DNA of 64,000 bases, taken from positions 93,712,749 through 93,776,748 of the forward strand of contig NC_092344.1 of assembly GCF_963676685.1 (NCBI RefSeq). Reading direction: 5' to 3'. Shown one piece after another: positions 49,791-60,473 of this stretch (position 1 is its first letter; each line of letters begins with the position of its first letter). Made by a program: the position numbers and the translations under genes. Origin of the DNA: Mytilus edulis (Eukaryota; Mollusca; Bivalvia; Mytilida; Mytilidae). Under the pieces are notes generated by a model. It saw only the letters and a program-made list of their open reading frames with translations, did no database searches and was not told where the DNA came from.

Positions 49791-50666
49791 GATAACAAAA
49801 ATAAATATTTCCTTTAAGTCAATGGTTAGCTATGATGCATATTGTGATATAGGACATTAGTTTATAAATCCTCATTGAAATTCAAGCAAAGAAAAGGGGA
49901 CACATAATTGCCTTTATGTATGGCATGCTTTATATACAGAATCGTATATATTAATTCTAAAGTATACCATAATACTTGATGCTTCCTTTAAATTTCACTG
50001 CTTCACCTTATATGCATTTCATAAACCTTTCGAAAATCATGTAATGGATGCAATACCCTCTACCGTTAATAGGTGACATGATCGCTTAAATTTATCATTT
50101 CTAAATAAATGAGACGAATATAATATGTGTAAATTGTAACTGCGGGTCAAACAGTAAAATTGATTGTCACCTAATTTTCATATTGTACCCTATAGGGTAA
50201 TGTTCGTGTCCCCGTTAATAGTTCCTTCCATCTTGGTAATATTCTTTTCGTTTGATCTTTCCAAATTATTACATATGTGCCTGTTTACTATACATATACG
50301 GATTTTACCTATTGCTTTGACTTTGTATAAATTACAGTGTATTTTAATTGTACGATTTTCGTATCCGAACCTAGAAAATTGAAAAACAAATTGATTCAGG
50401 AAGCTAAAACCTAAAGTTTTAAAGACAATATATAATAGAACACATCCGCGAAATCGCGGGGAAGAGAGCGTATGAAAACTGTAAAAAAAATATAACTTGA
50501 GAATTTCAGGAGAGGTATTATAAGTCAAAGGTACTTGGAGGACTGGGCACATTTTATTGCCCTTCCCCTTTTTCCAATTACCTACTATTTTTATTCATTC
50601 TGTTTTCTGTATACTATGAACATACATATATATATATACTAAAATTACCGCCGTGAATAGTAAAGA

Positions 50667-50689
50667 CCCCCCCCCCCCCCCCCCCCCCC
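50667..50689. repeat. Poly-C run
   Basis: Twenty-three consecutive C bases. Length is likely unreliable in the assembly. Confidence 0.9.
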
Positions 50690-50939
50690 AAAGAAAACCA
50701 TTGGAATTTGCATAGTATATGTATGTAGTATACAGAATATCAGTGATCGCCGTGGATAGTAAACTATTGGAATTGATAGTAAATAGCAAATACACTTTGT
50801 TTATAGTATATACATGATTATAGTATACAGAAAACAGAAAATAATTGTCCTGTCCCAAGTACTTATGCAAATTATGTAAAACAAGAATGTGTCCACAGTA
50901 CACTCGAACTATCATTTTCTATGTTTAGTGGACCGTGAA

Positions 50940-51180
50940 ATTGGAATAAATTCTCTAATTTGGCATTAAAATTAGAATGATCTTATCAAAGGGAACATGT
51001 ATACTAAGTTTCAAGTTGATTGGACTTCAACTTCATCAAAAAGTACCTTGACCAAAAACTTTAACCTGAAGCGGGACAGACGAACGAACGAACGGACGGA
51101 CGGACAGACGAACAGACGGACGAACGGACGCACAGACCAGAAAACATAATGCCCCTCTACTATCGTAGATGGGGCATAAA
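50940..51180. repeat. Dispersed repeat with ACGG/ACGA microsatellite
   Basis: A unique-looking lead (CTAAGTTTCAAGTTGATTGG) is followed by a 4-bp ACGA/ACGG tract at about 51070-51135, then CATAATGCCCCTCTAC and ATGGGGCATAAAAA. I recall this as a widespread molluscan repeat; not verified. Confidence 0.6.
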
Positions 51181-51589
51181 AATTAAAGAATTGTTGTCTC
51201 AATGCTTGAATTAACACCAAATGCAGATGTTTTGCTAGAACTAATGCCCAATTTAAAACTAACTGTACATACAGGTTTTGCAAACTAAATAAATAGGAAG
51301 AACTGCAAAACAAACAGTGTGTAAATACATAATTTACATACTAAAGACAACTGTCTGACACTTTTCGGACCATTTAGGTTTACCTTGAAGTTCTAGAGAA
51401 ATGAATGTATGTAAGCATGTCTTTCAAAATATAATGTCTTTTAGTCTAGGGGACGTTCAGAACTCGAAATAAAAACTCGGGAGAAAATGACAATGTCATG
51501 ACTTAACCGAAAGACTCGAAAAGACAAAACAATTTCACAAACATTTCATAAAAATTAAATCTAATGATTCGTTAACATATTAATGATGT

Positions 51590-51662
51590 TGTCACAAACT
51601 GTATAGTTTATATGGCAATAAAACTTTGAATTGAAAAAAAAATTGAATTGAATTGAATTGTT
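51590..51662. repeat. GAATT-type tandem tail
   Basis: GGCAATAAAACTTTGAATTG followed by AATTG units, like the 3' tail of a LINE or SINE copy. Confidence 0.5.
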
Positions 51663-52162
51663 ATTTACTTCATAGAATTTTGTTTTATTTCGTTGTTCAA
51701 ATGCTTTGTATGTCGTAGTGATTTACTTCTACCGTATTCCTTCAGTATGACAAGGCAATGTGTTTTGTATTTTATTTTTATTTATTTCGAATAACTCTTT
51801 AGGAAACCCGATATAATTTACATGTTTCGTCACTTTGTTACATGCAATATTTGCAACTTGAAATGTAGAAAATCGACCAAAGAGACAATTACTAATAATT
51901 TTTCAAAATATGGAAGCCATATCATCATATTAAAGTGCATGCATATATATAAAACACACACTAGGGAATAGATAACAAAGTTAGTACAGGTAATGATGTT
52001 CCGTCTGTCCAGAACATTGATGAACCAGATTTATGTCAAAAAAACGTCTCGACCTTTTTGTAAAATTATTCTTTTTTTAATGACAATATCATGTTAACAC
52101 TTGAAAGTCATGAATCAACGATGTATCTAAACACACTATTTTGTTACAAATAATCAGTCGAA

Positions 52163-52757
52163 TCAACAGGATTGTTCTTCAGCAGGTTTAATTTTCGTCA
52201 CTCTGTTTTTCCTCATATATCTAAAAATAAATGCATTGTTAAAATAGATCAATAAATTATTAATGGTAAGAATAGGAGGGTTACCCCTCTTGAAATAATT
52301 AAACTTCACAAAAGAACGTTTTAATACATACTGACAGACAAAAAGTTAAATAGGCATCCTAAATAAACTGACTAAAACTCAAAATTTTTAACTTATATAA
52401 GAAATTATGCTTCGTGTTCTTATATTACATGTTTTGCACATATTGGATGCACATATTGGATGAAACTCAACTTCGCATAAAAAACCCGAAAAGTTATTTT
52501 TTGTGTTAGTATATAATAGTTATGTATCAATGATATATCAGGACACATGTGTTTCTAGATCGAAACGTAAACAAACTCATTATAAACCGAGGAAGAAAAA
52601 AACAAGACGGTTGATGTCAAGCGCTTATACTACCAGGCGTCAATTAATGTTTTCGGATGCAATACTTACGATCTAACATGCCACCACAGACAAAAACAAC
52701 ATGTAGAAACTATTCCAAGACACGATACTGATATAACAGCTATCGCCCATGGCTGTA
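52163..52757 (-). CDS. Orphan TM and tail exons of a further paralogue (partial gene)
   Basis: Exons 52757-52670 (88 nt) and 52220-52163 (58 nt) match gene C exons 3 and 4 in length, phase and splice sites (acceptors TTATTTCAG and ATTTTTAG, donor GTAAGT). They encode WAIAVISVSCLGIVSTCCFC and a basic tail (RKNRVTKIKPAEEQSC, TGA). No stop or frameshift is seen. No first exon, mucin or EGF exon was found upstream on the minus strand inside the window; the space up to 63 kb is filled by repeats and the nested transposons. The 5' exons may lie beyond 64 kb, or this is a truncated duplicate. Confidence 0.7.
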
Positions 52758-53079
52758 CTGAAATAATCAAATCAAAGTACTGAAGTACTGAACATCGGAT
52801 GACCGCAGGTTCTTGTGGATGGTCAAAAGCACATGTCACAGAAACAGATCACACCTCTATACCTGAAACTTGGGTTAATTTACAGAGATATTTTTTTCTG
52901 ATACAAGTTCGTGCTTGGATGATGAATAAATGACAGGAAATTCAACCTCACCGTAATAACTATTATATTGTAGTGCAAGAAATCAGTATACCTTGGACTA
53001 TTATACTTGTATAATAATAGTCGTAGAGAATACACTGGTTTGTTGTTATATATATTATTGATAATACGATTGCATGTAT

Positions 53080-53250
53080 GTACCGATTATCAGGTTGTCT
53101 GCATGTTGATATCGTAAAATATCAGCTGCGAGACATAATATTAAGCTTTTTGTCGAGTAAGCGCAGCGAACGAGATCAAAAAGCCTTCATATTATGTCGA
53201 GCAGCTGATAGTTTACAATATTAATATGCCGATAACCTGATAATCGATTT
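53080..53250. repeat. Long imperfect hairpin
   Basis: Arms of about 75 bp: ATTATCAGGTTGTCTGCATG, ATCAGCTGCGAGACATAATA and AAGCTTTTTG pair with CAAAAAGCCTTCATATTATG, GAGCAGCTGAT and ATAACCTGATAAT. Probably a foldback or MITE within the sequence inserted between regions homologous to 32.2-32.4 kb. Confidence 0.65.
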
Positions 53251-53893
53251 ATCGGGCTGGACTTGATAAGTTCGGGTCAAACTTATCAACGTCGGTTCAA
53301 ACATTATGACGTCGCTGATATGTCCGGGTCAAAGTTATTAAGGCCAGGTCAACGTATTTGACGTCACAAAGCCGTGATATGGAGTTTTATTAAGAGCTGA
53401 GCAGATTGATATAGACAGTTGGACGACCGATAAATATCATTTTCATCTATTTGTATATATGATAATTCTATTCTACTATAATTATTATAGTGCAGTGCAA
53501 GTGCATGGTGGACACTCTTCTGTAAAAAAATCAAAGCCTTAAAGGCTGTACATGTAAAAGCAATTGCTGCCATGTTAATGTTTTGGGACACTTTTATCTT
53601 TCATCTACATATATAAGAATTAAACCTGACAGGACATGGTTGTCTAGTGAAAAGCAAGAAGGTTTTGACTTTATATCAATAAAAGACTTAAGCAGGAAAT
53701 CATTTTTAATATGTTTTATATTTCACAAGGAGACAACAAGTTTACCAGGCTAAAGTTGGGGGTAATTATGGATTATCCCCTGGTAGTGTTTGTAACTGGG
53801 CAATAATTACTTTTATTTATTTAATTTTAACAATTTTCATAATTAATTTAAATTAACCATTCAGTTAAAACATTACACCTTTCGAGACGCTAA

Positions 53894-54195
53894 TGTTGAA
53901 AAATGGGACAGAAATAAAATAACTTACAAGACATAAACATGTAAAAAATAAATATATATTTCAGCTTACTAAAAATATTTTCATAGTGTTACTTTGACAT
54001 CATTTCTTAAACTAAGTCCCACACATAATTGTTCATTTGATATGTGTTGAAAAATGGGACAGAAATAAAATAACTTACAAGACATAAACATGTAAAAAAT
54101 AAATATATATTTCAGCTTACTAAAAATATTTTCATAGTGTTACTTTGACATCATTTCTTAAACTAAGTCCCACACATAATTGTTCATTTGATATG
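53894..54195. repeat. Perfect tandem duplication, 151 bp x 2
   Basis: The block from TGTTGAAAAATGGGACAG to TTCATTTGATA is repeated head to tail at a 151-bp offset with no difference I could see. Confidence 0.85.
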
Positions 54196-54902
54196 TGTCA
54201 TCCTCATGCGGTACGAGCAGTTTTCATGTCGCTAAATAGTCTTCTTGTCGCTTAATTTATTCTTCTTGTCCATTCTTGACGCTTCTTGTCGCTAAAAGTT
54301 CTTCTTGTCGTTATTAGTGAGACCGCTATTTTTAGATTACAGGTGGTCATTTACACTACACGTATAACCTGTGTAGTGATTTTTATTTTACGATAAATTT
54401 ATGAATGAACGATAATTTTATGAATGAACAAGAGCACCTGACCTCGTTCTGAAACAGCAATTAAACATATAAAATCGTATTTATTAAGATATAATTCAGT
54501 CAAATTTTCACCACTAAATCAACAACTGAAATGATTCCATATTTTGTTGAAACATCGTACAACCGGAGAACAGAAATCGCAGGTATGAAAATGCACTTTT
54601 TTCACTGGTGTTGAAAACCCAAAACTAATTTGACTAGAATTTATGAATGACGGAAATTTAAGCGATAACAATACATCGGAGTGACCTCAAGGTCATCCTC
54701 TGTAATAAAAATATAATGATAATTCATGTTCCCGTTTTATTCAGATAGTAAAATAACAAAAATATCGAACTCCTCAGAAAATCCGTTATCAACAAGTCAT
54801 TTACAAGTCAGTTATCAACAATTTAAGTGAATAATTCGACCTCATTGAATCATTTTTCATGTGAACTTTAATTTAACCCCTTAGCTAGAAATGGATAACG
54901 CA

Positions 54903-54908
54903 TGCATA
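54903..54908. repeat. Target site duplication, left copy (hAT)
   Basis: TGCATA directly before the left terminal inverted repeat; the same six bases follow the right end at 63154-63159. Confidence 0.75.
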
Positions 54909-55742
54909 CAGAGCTCCAGATAAGATTTCAACTATTGGGGTTTTTACCCTTGTATTTTTTAAATAATTGAGTGAAATACTTTTCCAATTGCATTATGTAT
55001 TTTTATTCACCCCTCAGGCTCTTGTCTTATTGGGGTTTTCACCACCAAGCTCATGGATGCATTGGGTTTTTTTCCAACTCCAAGATTGTTATGATGTAAT
55101 GATTTCATACCAAAATGTGACCTCCACTGTTATCATATTCTTAAATATGTTCCTTTTATTATATCAGGTTTAATTCAACCGTTCTGTCAGTTTTGTATTT
55201 TCTGTCAAATTTTTAAAACCTGGTGCCCCTTGTGGGGAAATAACTTATTACCTTTCTAGAGCATATATATATAAATATATATAAATAAGAAGTAGAAGAT
55301 GTGCCAACAAAACAATTTCATCCAAGTCACAATTTGTAGAAATAAACCATATATGAAGTTTTTAGATGTAAGTAGTATTTGGCTGTCTTGCATTTCTTGC
55401 CATGGTGTTGTCAGTTTATACATGTATTACACTTAAGTTTTAAATGAGGTCAATTAGGTAAATTCCACTTTTTTATACTTTATTGGAAAACAAAGATATC
55501 AAGAAAGTAAGAAAACAAACCACTTAGTAACTGATTATGTGGTATTTGGTTTTGCTCATTGTTGAAAACAGTACAGTGACCTGCCTCTGCTATAGGTGTT
55601 AACATTTATATCATTTGGTCTCATATAGAGATTTTTAGAATTGGTAATTATACCACATGGATCTTATTTTATATTACAAGTAAACAAATTTATCTATGGA
55701 CTATGATGTGCTTAATCGACAAGTCACAACTTTTCTATATAC

Positions 55743-56609
55743 TGTGACAAAAATGCAGTTTAGGCATAAGACAATATCTATAGTTTATCGTTGAATTGTT
55801 ATCCATAATAAATTACCCGTTTGAACAATGCGTTAACGAATAATACATATAAAATCAGTCTTTTTTCCTTGGTTGTTAGGAGACGCGTTAATTGTTGCTA
55901 GGGTGCTCTCTTCGAGGTCCGCGCTCTTGGTATATAAAGACACCGATTCATTGCAAGTCGCTCATTTATTAATTGGCCGTCGACGGATGAACATCGGAAA
56001 GTGAATACCAGCCAATAAAGTAGTTTAAAAGGAAAGTTTGTAAACCTAGTTTGAGTTGAAAGCTTGTGGTTTTGAAGCAAGCGGTTTTTGAAGTCTTTAC
56101 GATTGTTGCAAGCTACCGGGTTGTTCCGATACTGTAATTTCCCTCGGGAATGGTCGCAGTCCCTCGAACAGATAGCTTGTAATAATCTGGTGACTTAGGT
56201 GCTCCGGGGACTAGGTGCTTCAAAACTAGTTGTCTCAGGAACTAGGTGCTTCAGAGACTAGTTGTCTCAGAGACTGGGTGTCTCAGAACTAGGTGTTTCA
56301 GGAACCTAGGATTTTTGAAGCTTATTCTTAAGTTTAATATAATTGTTTGTCAAATCAGTTGGGACCTCGGAGTCAGTGAAAGGATCAAGGATAAATTGAG
56401 GTTCTAGTTTTCAGACTACTTTTTGATACAAAGTTATTTGTGTAAATAGTGTTATTTCTTTATTAAGTTTCAAAGTTGGTCTTGTAGTTTTAAGTAAAGC
56501 CTCCAAGTTGTAGTTGGGTTTTTGAGTTAGTTAAAAGATTGATATTGGAGTGTCTCAGATTCTGTGAAAACGGATACGAACATATAGTTCATAAGCCAAA
56601 CACGTTACA
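55743..56609 (+). repeat. 5' LTR
   Basis: 867 bp, TG...CA ends. A TATATAAAG box at about 55929 and an AATAAA at 56014-56019 place U3, R and a long U5. The U5 contains short tandem repeats around ACTAGGTGCTTCAGAGACTA (about 56196-56310). Confidence 0.9.
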
Positions 56610-56613
56610 AAAT

Positions 56614-56632
56614 TGGTTAGCAGCGGTGGGAT
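56614..56632 (+). other. Candidate primer-binding site
   Basis: TGGTTAGCAGCGGTGGGAT starts 4 nt after the 5' LTR. It begins with TGG, as a tRNA-CCA complement should, and resembles the complement of a tRNA-Leu 3' end; the tRNA assignment is a guess. Confidence 0.5.
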
Positions 56633-56795
56633 CTGAGAAACTTCAATATTATATGTAAATAATCACATTGTTTTATTGTCATTATTTCCTATTTGTCATT
56701 ACTTGCAAGAAGCAACACACTGTTTTGTAAATACATTGATTTTCAGATTGTTAAATAAAATATATTTGAAAACTTGTTAAATTATTCTTCAAAAT

Positions 56796-59018
56796 ATGTC
56801 CCGAGCATACAGAGAAGATAAAATGTTGTATGACCCTTACAGTGTCGAAACAAGAAATTTGACCAGGGAATTAGATAAATTAAACAAGGAAATAGAGTGC
56901 TTAAGAAATAAGAGTTTTGAAAATACCCCAGACTTTGCTCAGTCAACTCCTATTAGTCAAGCAACACGTCCAAGACAATCTGACTCTGGAATTGCTTCTG
57001 CTAGAATTCCAGACCCAGACTCTGGTACAGGCAGCAACATACTCCAAAGTACACACGTTGGGGTAGGGGCTAAGACAAAAGTTATGCCACGGCCTGAAAT
57101 ACATAATAAAGATATTCCCGATTTTGTAAAATTAACACCAGAAATGAGAACTTATTCAGATTCTGTTCTTGAGACAAATTTTGTAACTGAGAGACGAAAG
57201 AAAAGTCTACAAAAACCACAAGACAAATTAGGTGCATATAGGGGAGACAACAAAAGCAAAAATATCATAAAGCCCGCTACGTTTGACGGCCAAGGATCAT
57301 TGATAGATTACAAGTCTCATTTTGATGCCTGTTCGCGTATAAATGGCTGGACAGAGTCAGAAAAGGGTTTATATTTGGCAGTCTCATTGAGAGGACAGGC
57401 CCAGGGGGTACTAGGAAATCTACCCACAGATAAAAGACAAGATTTTAAAGAGCTTGTCATGTCTCTTGAAGAGAGATTTTCGCCTGCCAATCAAACGGAA
57501 TTGTACCGAACACAATTACGGGAGCGTCGTCAAAAGGCTTCAGAAAGCCTTCCGGAATTAGGTCAGGACATAAGACGCTTAGCGAACCTTTCATATCCAA
57601 CAGCCCCAAATGACGTTAGGAAAACACTTGCTAAAGAGCAGTTTATAGACGGACTCATGAGTGTAGACATGAGGCTAAGGATAAAACAAGCTAGACCTGC
57701 TGACTTGAACGACGCGATTCGACACGCTGTTGAACTTGAAGCTTTTAATAAGGCCGAAATTAAGGAAGATAATGGGAAGGGTTATTCAAGGGCTATAACT
57801 AGAGACGGGACCAACAGTGACGCTAGCGACAAAACAGTAGAGCTACTTAAAAACATGCAGACAGCTTTGACTGATCTGCAGCAAGAAGTTAGAGCTTTAA
57901 AGCAGACTCGGGCGCAATACCAGAATCACAAGAATCGAGGATGTTTCAATTGTGGAAAATTCGGACACTTCAAGAAAGATTGTCCCGATAGTAGTGTGAA
58001 AAGAGGACATCCAAACTCCCAATACCTACCCGAAGTTTCACATGAAAAACAGAACGGTGTAATAGGAGTTAACAAATTAGCAAATGAGGCTGGTATGTTT
58101 ATAGAGGCTAAGGTCAATGGTTGTAAAGCAAAGATGCTTATAGACACAGGGGCGACAGTATCCCTTATTTCAAAAAAGATGTTTGACATTATGAAATCTC
58201 AGGTTCTGTCACCAATGGACAGAGAGATACTGACTGCAAATGGTTCTCCCTTAACTCTGTTTGGGAAAACTATAATTGACATTGACTTAAATGGACATGT
58301 TTGTTCAAACATTGCTGTAGTAGCAGACCTAAACGTAGATGGTATATTGGGAATAGACTTTCAAAGAAGCCAAAATTGTGTAATAAATATTACTAAAGGT
58401 AGCATTTGGGTACACGGAAGAGAGAACCGTTTACATTTTGAAGGTCAGATAGGCTGCTACAGGGTAGATGTTGCAACAACTATAAAACTGCCTCTTACTA
58501 GTGAAGTAATGGTGTCTAGAAACATAAAAAAACCTGTTATACCAAAGCCAGAAGTTGGTATTATAATTATAAATAAAGATCAAGAGAAGAGCAAGTTGAT
58601 ATGCTACCAGTGTAACAGACGGTATAAAAAGACAGCATATCATAGACGTCATATGACAAGGTGTCACCAGGGTAATGGTGCTGAAAACTTTGAGCTACCA
58701 AAAGATCAAGATGAAACACACGACAGTGGAAAAGAGATGTCAGATCTTGTAGAGTTGAAGAACTTGGCCAATAATGACGAAAACAGTCTGATACAAGAAA
58801 AAGTTGTTAGAGAGCCCAAAACAGATGTGGAGACTGTTAATAAAATTTGTCTTAAAACGAGAAGCACAATAAGGCCGTCAGGACCAGTAAAATTTGTGGC
58901 TCCAAGAAATGAAAAATCACTTGATCTTTTGAAATTTCTAAAAACTGTTAATAGATATATTGGAAATAATAAAGAATTAAAACACACAGTTCAGGAAGAA
59001 TTTTCTATATTTTGTTGA
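56796..59018 (+). CDS. Gag-protease polyprotein with C-terminal C2H2 finger
   Basis: 740 aa. An N-terminal coiled-coil-like stretch (about 20-40) is followed by a retrotransposon gag core (about 160-320), a CX2CX4HX4C zinc knuckle (383-396) for RNA binding, and an aspartic protease with DTGATVSL (450-457) and a second motif ILGIDF (517-522). A classical C2H2 zinc finger (C603, C606, H619, H624) and a basic C-terminus with RSTIRPSGPVKF follow. In related Gypsy-type elements RT and integrase follow the protease; here the frame passes from the protease linker (about 590) straight to the finger, consistent with an in-frame loss of pol. Frame intact; function in trans is inferred. Confidence 0.88.
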   Translation: MSRAYREDKMLYDPYSVETRNLTRELDKLNKEIECLRNKSFENTPDFAQSTPISQATRPRQSDSGIASARIPDPDSGTGSNILQSTHVGVGAKTKVMPRPEIHNKDIPDFVKLTPEMRTYSDSVLETNFVTERRKKSLQKPQDKLGAYRGDNKSKNIIKPATFDGQGSLIDYKSHFDACSRINGWTESEKGLYLAVSLRGQAQGVLGNLPTDKRQDFKELVMSLEERFSPANQTELYRTQLRERRQKASESLPELGQDIRRLANLSYPTAPNDVRKTLAKEQFIDGLMSVDMRLRIKQARPADLNDAIRHAVELEAFNKAEIKEDNGKGYSRAITRDGTNSDASDKTVELLKNMQTALTDLQQEVRALKQTRAQYQNHKNRGCFNCGKFGHFKKDCPDSSVKRGHPNSQYLPEVSHEKQNGVIGVNKLANEAGMFIEAKVNGCKAKMLIDTGATVSLISKKMFDIMKSQVLSPMDREILTANGSPLTLFGKTIIDIDLNGHVCSNIAVVADLNVDGILGIDFQRSQNCVINITKGSIWVHGRENRLHFEGQIGCYRVDVATTIKLPLTSEVMVSRNIKKPVIPKPEVGIIIINKDQEKSKLICYQCNRRYKKTAYHRRHMTRCHQGNGAENFELPKDQDETHDSGKEMSDLVELKNLANNDENSLIQEKVVREPKTDVETVNKICLKTRSTIRPSGPVKFVAPRNEKSLDLLKFLKTVNRYIGNNKELKHTVQEEFSIFC

Positions 59019-59395
59019 GTTTTAATTGGTTATTGAGATAGCAATGTTTGGTTGTTGTTGTTTTTTATAAAATGTTATCGTTATTGTAACTGTTGAGGTC
59101 TGTTGAAATACACTCAGCAAAGAGAAAAACAATATATAGATATATATGTTGTAGAGTCCGTCGGAAGGGGACGTTAAATCCGAGGCCCCATGTACAGGAA
59201 CATGTCTCGCCCTGTGCATGTAAAAGACCCCTCCTGCAGATTTCGTTAAGAGTAGGCTCCTTGGGGCCGCTGCAGAGGCAAAATTTGTTAGGGACATTTA
59301 AAACTTATTCTTTTGCAGTTGCTTTGTGTAAATACAAATAGGAAATAAAAGTATGTTAGTCATGCGAGGACGCATGAAATCGGAGGCGTGGGTAA
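59019..59395 (+). other. 3' non-coding region of the LTR element
   Basis: 377 bp between the gag-protease stop and the 3' LTR. About 59150-59280 has a GC-richer block (GTCCGTCGGAAGGGGACGTT, then CCCTGTGCATGTAAAAGACC) that resembles a motif I recall from many molluscan sequences, perhaps a captured SINE. A purine-rich GGAGGCGTGGGTAA ends at the LTR and may serve as the polypurine tract. Confidence 0.5.
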
Positions 59396-60262
59396 TGTGA
59401 CAAAAATGCAGTTTAGACATAAGACAATATCTATAGTTTATCGTTGAATTGTTATCCATAATAAATTACCCGTTTGAACAATGCGTTAACGAATAATACA
59501 TATAAAATCAGTCTTTTATCCTTGGTTGTTAGGAGACGCGTTAATTGTTGCTAGGGTGCTCTCTTCGAGGTCCGCGCTCTTGGTATATAAAGACACCGAT
59601 TCATTGCAAGTCGCTCATTTATTAATTGGCCGTCGACGGATGAACATCGGAAAGTGAATACCAGCCAATAAAGTAGTTTAAAAGGAAAGTTTGTAAACCT
59701 AGTTTGAGTTGAAAGCTTGTGGTTTTGAAGCAAGCGGTTTCTGAAGTCTTTACGATTGTTGCAAGCTACCGGGTTGTTCCGATACTGTAATTTCCCTCGG
59801 GAATGGTCGCAGTCCCTCGAACAGATAGCTTGTAATAATCTGGTGACTTAGGTGCTCCGGGGACTAGGTGCTTCAAAACTAGTTGTCTCAGGAACTAGGT
59901 GCTTCAGAGACTAGTTGTCTCAGAGACTGGGTGTCTCAGAACTAGGTGTTTCAGGAACCTAGGATTTTTGAAGCTTATTCTTAAGTTTAATATAATTGTT
60001 TGTCAAATCAGTTGGGACCTCGGAGTCAGTGAAAGGATCAAGGATAAATTGAGGTTCTAGTTTTCAGACTACTTTTTGATACAAAGTTATTTGTGTAAAT
60101 AGTGTTATTTCTTTATTAAGTTTCAAAGTTGGTCTTGTAGTTTTAAGTAAAGCCTCCAAGTTGTAGTTGGGTTTTTGAGTTAGTTAAAAGATTGATATTG
60201 GAGTGTCTCAGATTCTGTGAAAACGGATACGAACATATAGTTCATAAGCCAAACACGTTACA
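59396..60262 (+). repeat. 3' LTR
   Basis: 867 bp, collinear with the 5' LTR without indels; differences seen are G/A near the start, one T/A in a T run, and T/C before CTGAAGTC. Confidence 0.9.
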
Positions 60263-60473
60263 ATACCAAGTCACTGCAGTTCAGTACCAATTGTTACTAC
60301 TGTACCTATAACAGGTATAAGATTTATTCACTATGATTCAAGCACAAAATAAATGTTAATTGAATTTAATAAAATTCTGGGTAACACAAATATTTATTTT
60401 TATTTCCATATGTTTCTACCTGAAACAAAATTTTGGTTAATTATGTATTGTGATCATTGTCTCAGATTGTCAA

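Larger units (their letters stand above)
55743..60262 (+). mobile_element. Young LTR retrotransposon with gag-protease but no polymerase
   Basis: Two direct 867-bp LTRs (TGTGAC...GTTACA) at a constant offset of 3653 bp, differing at about three positions, with ATAC on both sides as a 4-bp target duplication. The internal 2.8 kb has a primer-binding-like site, one gag-protease frame and a 3' non-coding stretch. No RT, RNase H or integrase is present, so it must be mobilised in trans, if at all. It is inserted in the hAT element. Confidence 0.9.

Noticed and set aside
50190..50552. Minus-strand 120-codon frame
   Set aside because: No recognisable motif; AT-rich intergenic sequence next to simple repeats.
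55898..56080. 60-codon minus-strand frame, found again at 59551-59733
   Set aside because: The same LTR sequence twice; not a gene.
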